From: Bifidobacteriaceae bacterium
GTDB taxonomy: Bacteria; Actinomycetota; Actinomycetes; Actinomycetales; Bifidobacteriaceae
NCBI GenBank assembly: GCA_029227215.1
Contig: JAQXZM010000111.1
Span: 1-36,249 of the forward strand
Length of the DNA stretch: 36,249 nt
Direction of reading: 5' to 3'
Part shown: one piece after another, positions 23,286 to 31,807 of the stretch
Layout of the letters: the number at the start of each line of letters is the position of its first letter
Position numbering within the stretch: the stretch's first letter is position 1
Made by a program: the position numbers and the translations under genes
Notes under the pieces: model-generated
Told to the model about the DNA's origin: nothing
Seen by the model: only the letters and a program-made list of their open reading frames with translations
Database searches by the model: none

Positions 23286-25637
23286 TCAGTGCCTGCCGCG
23301 GCCGCCGAATCCGCGCCCGCCGCCACGGCTTGCACCGCGGTTGCCACCATGGTTGCCACCGCGAGCGCCGCCGAAGCCGCCATTACGCCCACCGTTGCCT
23401 CGGCCACCGTTTCGATCGCCACCGTTGCCACGGCCACCGCGGTTGCCGTTCCAGCCGCCGCGATTGGCATTGCGCTCGGAGTTACGGCTGGCATTGCGCT
23501 TCGCGCTGGCGTTGCCGCCGCGCTTGCCGTTCTTGCCGGCGTTCTTGCCATGCTTGCCGAAATCAACGTAATCGCTGCGGTCATGGCGGCCATTGCGCTC
23601 GCCATAATCGGCACGACCAGCATCATTACCGCGGTCATCCCACGCACCGCGTGCACGCTGCGAACGCTCGTATTCGGCGCGTCCGTACTCGTAGTTCGCA
23701 TCGTCGTGGTGGTGCTTGCCGTTGCCTCGGCGCGTAGCGCCGTCATCCCACGATTCGTAATCGCGGTATGCGCCACGCTTGCCACCGCGACGACCCTCGC
23801 CGCGACCGGCGCCACGGTCATCCCAACGGTCATCACGCCAGGCATCACGGCGATCATCACGATGACCGCCCTGCTTGCGCCCTCCGTGCCCGCGACCATC
23901 ATCACGGTCATCACGACGCCCGCCGCGCACCTTCTTCGCCGCCTTGGCGGCCTTCTGCGCAGCCTTGGCAGCCTTCTCAGCCTCTTTCTCGGCTTTCTTC
24001 GCGGCCTTCTCGGCATCAATCACGCCCTGCAGGCTCCAACCCTCCACGAGCGGCGCATGCTCGCCCACGAGCGCTTCGATCTCGTCGCTGCCGGGCACCA
24101 CGTCCACGGGTTCCACCTCGATGCCGGCCTTGCGGAACAGGTTCCGCGCGAGCTTGCGCTGATCGGGCAGCACGAGCGTCACCACGTCGCCGCTCTTGCC
24201 GGCGCGCGCGGTGCGGCCGGAACGATGCTGGAACGACTTGGGGTCCTTCGGCGGCTCGGTCTGCACCACGAGCTCCACGTCGTCCACGTCGATGCCGCGC
24301 GCCGCCACGTCGGTGGCGACGAGCACACGCACCGTACCATCGGCGAACGCAGCGAGGTTGCGGTCGCGCTTGTTCTGCGAAAGGTTGCCCTGCAGGTCCA
24401 CGGCGGGGATGCCCTGCTGGATGAGCTTCTTCGCCATCTTCTGCGCCTGGAACTTCGTGCGCGTGAAGAAGATGCGCTTGCCCATGCCGCTCGCCAGTTC
24501 GCGGATTACCTCGTGCTTGTTGCCCTGGGTGACGGCGAACAGGTGGTGCGTCATCGTGTCGACGGGTTCGTCGGAATCCGCCACCGCGTGCACCTTCGCG
24601 TCGGTGAGGAACTGGTCCACCACCTTGTCCACTCCGTGGTCGAGCGTGGCAGAGAACAGCATGCGCTGGCCGTGCGGGTCGGTCTGCTCCAGCAGGCGTG
24701 TGACGGAGGGCAGGAAGCCCATGTCCGCCATTTCGTCCGCCTCGTCGAGCACACTGATCTCCACGCCTTCGAGCGAGAGCAGGCCCTGGCCGAGCAGGTC
24801 CTCGAGGCGGCCTGGGCATGCGAGCACGATGTCGGCGCCGCGGCGCAGCTTGTCGACCTGGCGGCCTTGCTTCACGCCGCCGTAGATGGTGACGGTCTTC
24901 ATGCCGTAGGCGTGCGCGAGCGGCTGGATGACCTCGTCGATCTGATTGACGAGCTCACGGGTGGGGGCGAGCACGAGGCCGCGCGGGTGCGGCAGGCGCA
25001 GGTCGCCCGCTTTGCCGGACTTCTTCAGACGCTTGAAATCGCGCATCGCGGCGGCGCCGTCGCTCTCTTGGCCCAGGCGGGCGACGAGCGGGATGGAGAA
25101 CGCAAGCGTCTTGCCCGAACCAGTGCGCCCACGACCGAGAATGTCGCGGCCAGAGAGCGAATCGGGCAGCGTGTCGGCCTGGATGGGGAACGCCGTCACC
25201 TTGCCGTCCTTGGCGAGCACGTCCACGATGGGCTGCGGCACGCCGAGCTGCTCGAAAGTGAGGTCGGCGCGGTCCGCGTCGTGGCTTATCTCGTCCTGGG
25301 AGAATTCGGCGGCCTGCGGCTCCATCTCGAAGCCATCGCGGTCGGCCTTCTTGCGGCGCTGCTTCTTGCCTGCACCGGCGTGGTCATGGCGGTCATGGTC
25401 ACGGTCATGCTCGCGATGGTCGTGGTCATGCTTCTTGCCATCATGCTTGCCATGCTTCTTGTCGGCATGCTTGCCATCGCGGCCATCATGGCCATCATGG
25501 GAAAACAGGTCGCTCGCCGCCTCGGCGGCGCTGGCACGGCGCGCGAAATCGTCACGCGCGGAATCGCGGCGTGCGAAAGCAGCATTGTCCGAAGAATTTT
25601 CTTCAGAAAAATCATTCAAGGATTGGAATTCAGACAC
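23286..25637 (-). CDS. DEAD-box RNA helicase with His/Asp-rich head and RGG-type tail
   Basis: A 783-residue ATP-dependent RNA helicase. Order: His/Asp/Lys-rich tract at 47-86, Q-motif region near 127-155, Walker A GRGRTGSGKT (168-177), PTRELV near 225, DEAD at 298-301, SAT at 329-331, and HRSGRTARAG in the second RecA fold. An Ala/Lys coiled segment and a 200-residue tail rich in Arg, Gly, Asp and Asn follow. The start is GTG at 25637, with AGGAAAG upstream. The family acts in ribosome assembly and mRNA remodelling, often in the cold. The tail is of the kind that binds RNA non-specifically and can drive condensation. The His/Asp head is unusual and might bind metal; that is inference. Confidence 0.93.
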   Translation of the reverse strand: MSEFQSLNDFSEENSSDNAAFARRDSARDDFARRASAAEAASDLFSHDGHDGRDGKHADKKHGKHDGKKHDHDHREHDRDHDRHDHAGAGKKQRRKKADRDGFEMEPQAAEFSQDEISHDADRADLTFEQLGVPQPIVDVLAKDGKVTAFPIQADTLPDSLSGRDILGRGRTGSGKTLAFSIPLVARLGQESDGAAAMRDFKRLKKSGKAGDLRLPHPRGLVLAPTRELVNQIDEVIQPLAHAYGMKTVTIYGGVKQGRQVDKLRRGADIVLACPGRLEDLLGQGLLSLEGVEISVLDEADEMADMGFLPSVTRLLEQTDPHGQRMLFSATLDHGVDKVVDQFLTDAKVHAVADSDEPVDTMTHHLFAVTQGNKHEVIRELASGMGKRIFFTRTKFQAQKMAKKLIQQGIPAVDLQGNLSQNKRDRNLAAFADGTVRVLVATDVAARGIDVDDVELVVQTEPPKDPKSFQHRSGRTARAGKSGDVVTLVLPDQRKLARNLFRKAGIEVEPVDVVPGSDEIEALVGEHAPLVEGWSLQGVIDAEKAAKKAEKEAEKAAKAAQKAAKAAKKVRGGRRDDRDDGRGHGGRKQGGHRDDRRDAWRDDRWDDRGAGRGEGRRGGKRGAYRDYESWDDGATRRGNGKHHHDDANYEYGRAEYERSQRARGAWDDRGNDAGRADYGERNGRHDRSDYVDFGKHGKNAGKNGKRGGNASAKRNASRNSERNANRGGWNGNRGGRGNGGDRNGGRGNGGRNGGFGGARGGNHGGNRGASRGGGRGFGGRGRH

Positions 25638-25799
25638 GAAAAATCTTTCCTACAAAGGGGCCCGCTCTGGCAGGCCATAGGCTCTACAAGGTATCACAAG
25701 GCATGGAGCGCAGGCATACGGAGGGATTACGGAGAGTGAATTCTGCGTGTCGTGCGCCCTGCCATGCGTGTCGGCAAAGGTTTCCGGATCGTTCCGTGC

Positions 25800-25811
25800 C
25801 ACAATGGAATC
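25800..25811 (+). promoter_or_regulatory. Candidate leaderless promoter of the ABC exporter operon
   Basis: CACAAT (25800-25805) is followed by 6 nt and the ATG at 25812. No Shine-Dalgarno sequence is present and the -35 region is weak. Confidence 0.35.
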
Positions 25812-26846
25812 ATGGAAAGCCACCAATCCCCTGCCATTCATATCGAGCACCTGACGAAGCGCTATGGCGCGATGACCGCGCTCGACGCCTTCGACCTCAC
25901 GGTGCGCCGCGGTGAGATCTTCGGCTTGCTCGGCCCCAATGGATCGGGCAAGACCACATCGATCCGCTGCATGCTCGGCCTGCTCACCTTCGACGCGGGC
26001 AGCATCGAGATCCTCGGCGAGCGCATGACGCCCACGTCCTACGAACTGCGTCGGCGCATCGGCGTGGTGCCGCAAGAGGTGGCGGTGTTCGAAGCGCTCA
26101 CGGTGCAGGAAAACATCGATTACTTCTGCTCGCTCTATGTGCCCGACCGCAAGCGGCGCGCGCAGCTGGTGGACGAGGCGATTGCGTTCGTGGGCCTGGA
26201 GGACTTCCGCAAGTTCCGGCCCAAGAAACTCTCGGGCGGCCTGCTGCGCCGTCTCAACATCGCATGCGGCATCGCGCACCAGCCCGAGCTCATCTTCTTC
26301 GACGAGCCGACCGTAGCGGTGGACCCGCAGAGCCGCAACGCGATTCTCGAAGGCATCAAGCGGCTCAACGCGCACGGCGCCACCGTGGTGTACACAAGCC
26401 ACTACATGGAGGAGGTCGAGCAGATCTGCGACCGCATCCTCATCATGGACCATGGCAAGCACCTGGCGCTCGGCACCGCCGACGAGCTCAAGCGCTCCAC
26501 GGGCATCGGCGAGACGATCAGCATCGAGGCGCCCGACCTCACCGATGCTGCGGTTGCGGCGGTGAAGGCACTCCCCGCCGTCACGTCCGCGGAGCGTGGC
26601 GGCGGCGATGGCAGCAATGGCGATGGCAACGGCAGCGGCGATGACGGGAACGGCAACAACAGCACTGGAACGGGCACCGGCATGGGCACCACCCTGACGG
26701 TCGTGTGCTCGCGCGGCGAGCGCAACCTCATCGACGTGCTCGACGCGCTGCATGACGCTGGCGTGCATCCGGGGCATGTGAGCTCGCAGCCGCCCACGCT
26801 CAACGACGTGTTCCTGTCGCTCACCGGCAAGCAGCTACGGGATTAG
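25812..26846 (+). CDS. ABC transporter ATP-binding protein
   Basis: A 344-residue ATPase that powers the two ABC-2 permeases downstream. Walker A is GPNGSGKTT (41-49), the Q-loop is VVPQE, the signature is LSGGLLRR (140-147), Walker B is IFFDEP (161-166) and the switch His lies in TSHYMEE. The normal NBD ends near residue 230. The C-terminal domain is interrupted by a Gly/Asp/Asn-rich insertion at 263-292 (DNA 26598-26687). The start at 25812 rests on the -10 box and on the family N-terminus (IHIEHLTKRYGAMTAL). It ends 8 nt before the next ATG, so the three genes form an operon. Likely an exporter of a drug, peptide or lipid; the substrate is unknown. Confidence 0.92.
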   Translation: MESHQSPAIHIEHLTKRYGAMTALDAFDLTVRRGEIFGLLGPNGSGKTTSIRCMLGLLTFDAGSIEILGERMTPTSYELRRRIGVVPQEVAVFEALTVQENIDYFCSLYVPDRKRRAQLVDEAIAFVGLEDFRKFRPKKLSGGLLRRLNIACGIAHQPELIFFDEPTVAVDPQSRNAILEGIKRLNAHGATVVYTSHYMEEVEQICDRILIMDHGKHLALGTADELKRSTGIGETISIEAPDLTDAAVAAVKALPAVTSAERGGGDGSNGDGNGSGDDGNGNNSTGTGTGMGTTLTVVCSRGERNLIDVLDALHDAGVHPGHVSSQPPTLNDVFLSLTGKQLRD

Positions 26847-26854
26847 GAGGCGGC

Positions 26855-28510
26855 ATGACTTCCGATTCTTCGGTATCCGGTTCTTCGGCATCTGATTCTC
26901 CGACGCCCGATTCTCCGGTATCCATGCCGCCCCAGCGCGACACCCGCAAGCCGCGGCATGCGGCCTGGGGCACGTTCCTTTCCACGCTGCGCATGGAGTT
27001 GCGGTGCACACTGCGCACACCGGCGGCGCTGTTCTGGCTCATCGCGTTCCCCATCATCCTTGCCACGCTCATCCAGACGGTGTTCGGCGGCGTCGCGTCA
27101 TACGCCACGCTCACGCCCGCGAAGGTCGCCGTCGTGCAGGATTCCGCCTGGGAATCCTCCTACGGCGCAAGCGAATTCATGGACGCGGTGAGCGGGAAGA
27201 GCGATTCCGATTCGTCTTCAGGCTCCTCGACGACTTCTTCTTCGGCTTCCTCCGCGGCCTCCTCTTCCTCCGCGGCCTCCTCTTCCTCTTCGGCTGCCTC
27301 TTCCTCCGTCACATTGATCGACCGCATCGATGTGAGCAGCGCCGAGGAAGCCCAGCGGCTGCTGGATTCCGGCGACGCAATGGCATATGTGAGCGTCACC
27401 CAAGCATCCGAGGCGCAATCGATGTCGCAATCGACGTCGCAATCTGCGACATCGTCGGAATCGGTAACGCCATCCTCGGCATCGAATTCCGTATCCACAA
27501 CGCTTTCGCATTCGTCATCGGGCACGGACGCCGCCGCGCAATTCGGCGCCGGCGCCGGCACGATGCACCTGACCATGTCGCAAAGCGCCGCGCAAGCGAT
27601 CTCGCAAGCCGGTTCGAGCGGCGGCAGCAGCGACGCGGGCAGCGCATGGTCGCTCATCGCGCTCGAGACGTTCATCGAGCAATACAACACCCGCGCGGGC
27701 ATCATCACCTCCGCCGTCACCCAAGCCATCACAGACCGCATGTCGCAGATGGCAGCGCAAGACCACAGCAAACTCAATGACGCCGTCTGGATCGAATCCG
27801 TCGTGGCCGATGCCATCGCCAGCGCCGATACCGCCAACTCCACCAGCACCGCCACCTACCTCACGCCCGCGCAAGGCTACGCCTCCCCGCAGCCGATGGC
27901 ACGCTATCACTTCGCCATTGTCGCAATGGCGGCGCTCATGGCGATGACACTCGCCTGCGAGCAAATCACGAAGCTCCAGGCGAACCTCTCGGAGCTCGGC
28001 GCCCGCATCTGCGCCTCGCCGCTGGGCCGCGTGCCCAAGGTCACGGCGGTGGCACTCGCCGTGTGGTTCGAGACCTTCGTGTGCCTGGTCATTGATTTCG
28101 CGTATGTGCGTTTCGTGATGGGCGTGCCCATCCACGGGCGCGACGGGCTCGCGGTGGCGGCACTGGCGATGGCGGCGTTCGCGTCCGCTGGGCTGGGGCT
28201 TGCGCTCGGGGCGATTCCACGGCTTCCTGTCGGCGCGAAAACGGGCATCTCCATACTCATCACGCTGCTGCTCTCCGCCTTCACCGGCATGTACGGCAAC
28301 ATGGCGTTCGCGGATGCCGTGCAACGCGCCGTGCCGTGGTTGCAATACCTCAATCCATGCAAGCAGGTGACGAACCTGTTCTACGACCTGCTGTATTACC
28401 ACAGCCTCGCGCCGTTCGCCCACACCACGCTGGTGCTGGCGGCGATGGGCGTTCTCGGACTTGTGGTCGCTGCCTTCGAACTGAGGAGGACGAGCTATGA
28501 CAACCTGTAA
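26855..28510 (+). CDS. ABC-2 type permease subunit 1
   Basis: A 551-residue permease. One helix near residues 55-75 (ALFWLIAFPIILATLIQTVF) is followed by a large extracytoplasmic region of about 280 residues, then five or so helices near 350-545. The outer region is extremely Ser-rich in two places (DNA about 27190-27310 and 27395-27530) and may be flexible. This topology (one helix, big loop, five helices) fits ABC-2 exporters. AGGAGG overlaps the stop of the ATPase gene and serves the ATG at 26855. It overlaps the next gene by 14 nt. Confidence 0.88.
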   Translation: MTSDSSVSGSSASDSPTPDSPVSMPPQRDTRKPRHAAWGTFLSTLRMELRCTLRTPAALFWLIAFPIILATLIQTVFGGVASYATLTPAKVAVVQDSAWESSYGASEFMDAVSGKSDSDSSSGSSTTSSSASSAASSSSAASSSSSAASSSVTLIDRIDVSSAEEAQRLLDSGDAMAYVSVTQASEAQSMSQSTSQSATSSESVTPSSASNSVSTTLSHSSSGTDAAAQFGAGAGTMHLTMSQSAAQAISQAGSSGGSSDAGSAWSLIALETFIEQYNTRAGIITSAVTQAITDRMSQMAAQDHSKLNDAVWIESVVADAIASADTANSTSTATYLTPAQGYASPQPMARYHFAIVAMAALMAMTLACEQITKLQANLSELGARICASPLGRVPKVTAVALAVWFETFVCLVIDFAYVRFVMGVPIHGRDGLAVAALAMAAFASAGLGLALGAIPRLPVGAKTGISILITLLLSAFTGMYGNMAFADAVQRAVPWLQYLNPCKQVTNLFYDLLYYHSLAPFAHTTLVLAAMGVLGLVVAAFELRRTSYDNL

Positions 28511-29861
28511 AACCGCTTGGCTCGTGCTGCGCGCGAACCTCGGGCAGCTGCTGGCGTATCTCATAGGCCTCAGCATGCTGGCTGGGCTGCTGGCGATGGG
28601 CGTCTCGATGAATTTCTCCGATACCGACGCGCAGTCCTTCGACCCGCCGCGCAGCACCCTGGCGATCATCGACCGCGACAGCAACGGCGGGCACCGCTTC
28701 GGCACCGCGCTGCGCTCGTATCTGAAGAGCAGCGCCGACATCGTAGACGTGCAGGATTCCGAGATGGCCATCGATGACGCGATGGCGACACAGCAGGTCG
28801 ATGTCATCATCATCGTGCCACAAGGGTATGCGCAGGATTTCACCTCCGCCGCGCAATCTGGCGGCGCTGTGCCGGCACTGGAATACGTAGGGACCGGAAA
28901 CGGCGACGACAGCACGGAGAATGGCAGCGAATCTGGGGCCGGCAGCACCGGTAGCACCGGCAGTGCTGGCAGCACCGACAACACCGCCAGCTCGCAATCC
29001 GCGGCGTCCGCTCTGGAAACCATGCGGATCTCAGGCTTCCTCGACTCGGTGCGCATGGCGCTCGCCACGGGCACCAGCGCGGACCTTGACTCGGCGTTCG
29101 ACGCCATCGCGCAGCAATCCGGCACGGATAAGAGCCGCTCGGCGACGGTGAGCGTGTACACGCCGGCGGGGCAACAGGAGCAGGCGGCCGCCGCCGAGGC
29201 GAGCGCCGAAGGCTCTGCGCCCAGTCGCGTGCTGCGCGGCTCCGCCGCCGCGATGATCTACGCGATCACTCTCGCGGTGTCGCTTGCCACGATCATCGTG
29301 ATGACTGCGTTCAACGACCCGCGTGCCGTCGAGCGCATCGCGGTCTCCGCCGCCAAACCGCGCCGTGTGCGCCTGCAGCTGTTGCTCGTGTGCTCGGCGA
29401 TCGGCGTGGCGATGTGGCTGTGCTGCCTGGCGATGGCCCTCGGATTCGCCGCTGCGCGCGGCGGCGGGCTGGCGTCGATCAACAGAGCGAGCATGACGCT
29501 CACCGCGGTGACAATGCTCGTGCTGTGTCTCGTGTCAGTGGCGTTCGGCTTCTTCGTGGGCGAATTCCGCGTAAGCTCCGCCGCGGCGAACGGCGTGGTC
29601 AACACAGTGGGGCTCGCGTCCGCGTTCCTCTCCGGCGCGTGGCTGCCCCAGTGGCTCATGCAAGGCTCGGTGGCGGCGATCGCCAAGTGCCTGCCCGGCT
29701 GGTGGTACGTCGATGCGCTCAACCAAGCGTTCGGCGGTGGCAGCTCCGCGATCGCCGCGCCTCACGTGGCTGGGTGGGCGGCTTCCACCGCGCTCATGGC
29801 GGCTTTCGGCATCCTCTTCGTCCTCGCCGGTCTGCTCGTCGGCCGCATCAAAAAGCGGTGA
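28497..29861 (+). CDS. ABC-2 type permease subunit 2
   Basis: A 454-residue permease with the same layout as its upstream partner: a helix at about 12-35 (ANLGQLLAYLIGLSMLAGLL), an outer loop of about 200 residues with Gly/Ser/Thr-rich segments (DNA about 28895-28995), and five or six helices from about 245 on. The ATG at 28497 lies inside the previous gene with GAGGAGGA upstream, so translation is coupled. The pair probably forms the heterodimeric channel. No regulator adjoins the operon. Confidence 0.88.
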   Translation: MTTCKTAWLVLRANLGQLLAYLIGLSMLAGLLAMGVSMNFSDTDAQSFDPPRSTLAIIDRDSNGGHRFGTALRSYLKSSADIVDVQDSEMAIDDAMATQQVDVIIIVPQGYAQDFTSAAQSGGAVPALEYVGTGNGDDSTENGSESGAGSTGSTGSAGSTDNTASSQSAASALETMRISGFLDSVRMALATGTSADLDSAFDAIAQQSGTDKSRSATVSVYTPAGQQEQAAAAEASAEGSAPSRVLRGSAAAMIYAITLAVSLATIIVMTAFNDPRAVERIAVSAAKPRRVRLQLLLVCSAIGVAMWLCCLAMALGFAAARGGGLASINRASMTLTAVTMLVLCLVSVAFGFFVGEFRVSSAAANGVVNTVGLASAFLSGAWLPQWLMQGSVAAIAKCLPGWWYVDALNQAFGGGSSAIAAPHVAGWAASTALMAAFGILFVLAGLLVGRIKKR

Positions 29862-29923
29862 GGGGTTGGCTCCTCAGGGGACGAAAACGGTTTCGGCCCG
29901 CGATACTCAGGATTCACGCGCTG

Positions 29924-29935
29924 TACGATGGGCGT
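29924..29935 (+). promoter_or_regulatory. Candidate leaderless promoter of the GNAT gene
   Basis: TACGAT (29924-29929) is followed by 6 nt and a GTG at 29936. No Shine-Dalgarno sequence is present. Confidence 0.4.
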
Positions 29936-30550
29936 GTGAATTCTGAGTATCGCATCCGTACCGCCACACCTGCTGACCTGGACGCGCTTGATGCCATTGA
30001 GCGCGCGTGCTTCCCTCCTGCCGAGGCGGCGACGCGGGAGGCAATTCAGGCGCGACTTGCGCAATATCCCGATCATTTCTGGGTGCTGGAAATCACCCAG
30101 GATCCAGGAACGGAGGAATCCCCAGAAGGATCGAATTCCACGGATGTGTCAGATTCGCCCGAATCATCGGGGAATACTGCTGAATCACCAAACGACCTGA
30201 CGAATACCGCCACCTCGCATCGCATCGCGAGCTTCGTCAACGGCATGGTGAGCGATGAGCCACATCTGCTCGATGCGATGTACGATGACGCGTCGATGCA
30301 CAATCCGCATGGCGCCTGGCAGATGATCTTCGGTGTCGACACGCTGCCGGCGTATCGAAAGCGCGGCTATGCGGGAGCGGTGCTGCAGCATGCAATCGAC
30401 ACGGCGCGAGCCGAGGGTCGCCGCGGCGTGGTGCTCACGTGCAAAGACCAGCTCGTGCACTATTACGCGAAGTTCGGTTTCGCGGACGAAGGCATCTCCG
30501 ACTCCACCCACGGCAACGTGATCTGGCACGAGATGCGGTTAACGTTCTGA
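29936..30550 (+). CDS. GNAT N-acetyltransferase, arylalkylamine/polyamine-type fold
   Basis: A 204-residue acetyl-CoA-dependent N-acetyltransferase. It begins NSEYRIRTATPADLDALDAI, with ACFPPAEAAT as in arylalkylamine-type GNATs. The acetyl-CoA loop is TLPAYRKRGYAGAVL, followed by RGVVLTCKDQLVHYYAKFGF. Final strand motif is HGNVIWHEM. The family usually acetylates amines. A Ser/Glu/Asn-rich insertion at residues 55-95 (DNA 30098-30220) splits the second and third strands and is not typical. The GTG start at 29936 is preferred because the -10 box is 6 nt upstream and the conserved frame starts there. It follows the ABC operon by 74 bp and may be separately transcribed. Confidence 0.85.
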   Translation: MNSEYRIRTATPADLDALDAIERACFPPAEAATREAIQARLAQYPDHFWVLEITQDPGTEESPEGSNSTDVSDSPESSGNTAESPNDLTNTATSHRIASFVNGMVSDEPHLLDAMYDDASMHNPHGAWQMIFGVDTLPAYRKRGYAGAVLQHAIDTARAEGRRGVVLTCKDQLVHYYAKFGFADEGISDSTHGNVIWHEMRLTF

Positions 30551-30573
30551 GCTAGCTGAAGTGGCGCTCGCCC

Positions 30574-30637
30574 AACTGGGCATTCCGGCCATCATTTCGG
30601 CATCTGAACGGCAATATGCTGGCCATAATCCCCAGTT
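30574..30637 (+). other. Imperfect long inverted repeat between the GNAT and arsC-like genes
   Basis: AACTGGGCATTCCGGCC (30574-30590) pairs at 14 of 17 positions with GGCCATAATCCCCAGTT (30621-30637). CATAAT at 30624-30629 inside the second arm could be the -10 box of the downstream gene. It may end the GNAT transcript or regulate the next one. Confidence 0.45.
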
Positions 30638-30665
30638 CGGCAGGATCTCTCCCGCCCGAATAAAG

Positions 30666-30680
30666 AAAGGCATTGCCTTT
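30666..30680 (+). promoter_or_regulatory. Perfect palindrome covering the arsC-like ribosome binding site
   Basis: AAAGGCATTGCCTTT is a 15-bp palindrome ending directly before the ATG at 30681. Its 5' arm is the Shine-Dalgarno sequence AAAGG. In RNA it can form a 6-bp stem with a 3-nt loop that hides the ribosome binding site; as DNA it could be an operator. Confidence 0.5.
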
Positions 30681-31124
30681 ATGAACCCCAACGTTCCAAG
30701 CACAAGCGAACTGCACACCATTGCATTCATCTGCACGCATAATGCCTGCCGCAGCCAGATGGCGCAGGCCCTCGCGGAGCACTATCAGCGCATCGACCCG
30801 CGCTTCGCCGCTTTCCGCTTCGTCTCGGCAGGCACGGATATCGCGGATTCCATCGATCCCGATGCGGTGCGTGTGCTCAAGCAAGGCCGCGGCATCGACA
30901 TGCTGGCGCACGGGCAGCACCCGAAGACCATCGACCAGATTCCCACACCGGACGTGGCAATCTCGATGGGCTGCGGCGTGCGCTGCCCATTCATCGGCAG
31001 ACCGTTCGATGCCGATTGGAACCTGACCGATCCTACCGGTGGCACGGATGCGGACTTCCTGCACTGCATCGAACAAATCGATGCACTCGTGCAACAGATT
31101 CCCGACCTGTACGGACAGGCGTGA
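30681..31124 (+). CDS. arsC: Arsenate reductase / low-molecular-weight protein tyrosine phosphatase fold
   Basis: A 147-residue cytoplasmic protein. The P-loop CTHNACR (Cys18 to Arg24) is the CX5R motif of the family, and DPTGG near residue 117 supplies the expected acidic residue. A second Cys pair, Cys98 and Cys102 in SMGCGVRCPF, is typical of thioredoxin-linked arsenate reductases rather than phosphatases. The ATG at 30681 follows AAAGG, which lies in a palindrome. No arsR or arsenite pump is nearby. Reduction of arsenate is the likely reaction; a phosphatase role is not excluded. Confidence 0.85.
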   Translation: MNPNVPSTSELHTIAFICTHNACRSQMAQALAEHYQRIDPRFAAFRFVSAGTDIADSIDPDAVRVLKQGRGIDMLAHGQHPKTIDQIPTPDVAISMGCGVRCPFIGRPFDADWNLTDPTGGTDADFLHCIEQIDALVQQIPDLYGQA

Positions 31125-31129
31125 GAAAC

Positions 31130-31200
31130 AAAGGCGCCGAAGACGGACGTTAGGAACCGATTTTCGAGGGTTCTAACGTCCGACATCGGCGCCTCTTTAT
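31130..31200. terminator. Strong two-part terminator between convergent genes
   Basis: AGGCGCCGA (31132-31140) pairs with TCGGCGCCT (31186-31194), and an inner stem GGACGTTAGGAACC pairs with GGTTCTAACGTCC. A TCTTTATT run follows. It can serve the arsC-like gene and, in reverse, the convergent flavin split-barrel gene. Confidence 0.85.
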
Positions 31201-31258
31201 TGTCGGCTCGGTATTGGCAGGATTGGGTTTGCCCAAATTGGTCGGGATTCGTCCCGGA

Positions 31259-31663
31259 TTAATCCTGGGCGATGATCGTGCCTGCCTTGGGGCCTGCATC
31301 AAGCAGGTCGATGCGCGTGATGGTCATGACCGGCACGACGGCGGGGCGCTTCAAACCATGCTCGTCAGCGAACTTCAGGGCTTCCTCGTAGAAATCGCCG
31401 GAATCGACGAGCTCAACAGGGCCATGGAAGCGGTAGCCATGCTTGTTGTCCTTCGTGGCGACGGCAACGACCATCTTGCCGTTGTCACGCAGGTTGTGCA
31501 GATGCTGGCGAGCGGTGCGCTCGTAATAGAACAAATGCGAATCATCCTTGACCTGCATGGAAATCTTGGGGCCGATGTCCGGATATCCGCTCTCGTCGAC
31601 CGTTGCAATGTAGCACAGGTTGTTGGCAATCATGCTCTTCATGTCATCAGTCATCGCAACCAT
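31259..31663 (-). CDS. Pyridoxamine 5'-phosphate oxidase-like flavin split-barrel protein
   Basis: A 134-residue protein of the FMN-binding split-barrel family. It reads CYIATVDESGYPDIGPK, then LFYYERTARQHLHNLRDNGK and VAVATKDNKHGYRFHGPVEL, which follow the core strands of the family. Members bind flavin or deazaflavin and reduce varied small molecules; the true PdxH activity needs residues not evident here. The ATG at 31663 has AAAGGAGG at 5 nt, a strong site. A second ATG at 31654 is in frame but worse placed. The gene stands alone. Confidence 0.8.
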   Translation of the reverse strand: MVAMTDDMKSMIANNLCYIATVDESGYPDIGPKISMQVKDDSHLFYYERTARQHLHNLRDNGKMVVAVATKDNKHGYRFHGPVELVDSGDFYEEALKFADEHGLKRPAVVPVMTITRIDLLDAGPKAGTIIAQD

Positions 31664-31795
31664 GTGGTCCTCCTTTATCAGTGGAATTCACCCTCAATCC
31701 TATCGGCTTGCGGCGGCGACGCCACGCAACCCGCCGGCGAAAATCGCCAATCGTGAAGAAAGTCACACAGCACTGCACACGCCCCACGATGGCGG

Positions 31796-31807
31796 CACAA
31801 TGGAGGC
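31796..31807 (+). promoter_or_regulatory. Candidate leaderless promoter of the DNA glycosylase gene
   Basis: CACAAT (31796-31801) is followed by GGAGGC and the ATG at 31808. GGAGG is too close to the ATG for a normal ribosome binding site, so leaderless translation is plausible. Confidence 0.35.

Noticed and set aside
23280-25739. 819-codon plus-strand frame antisense to the helicase
   Set aside because: A long open frame in GC-rich DNA opposite a well-conserved helicase; its protein is low complexity and has no family wording.
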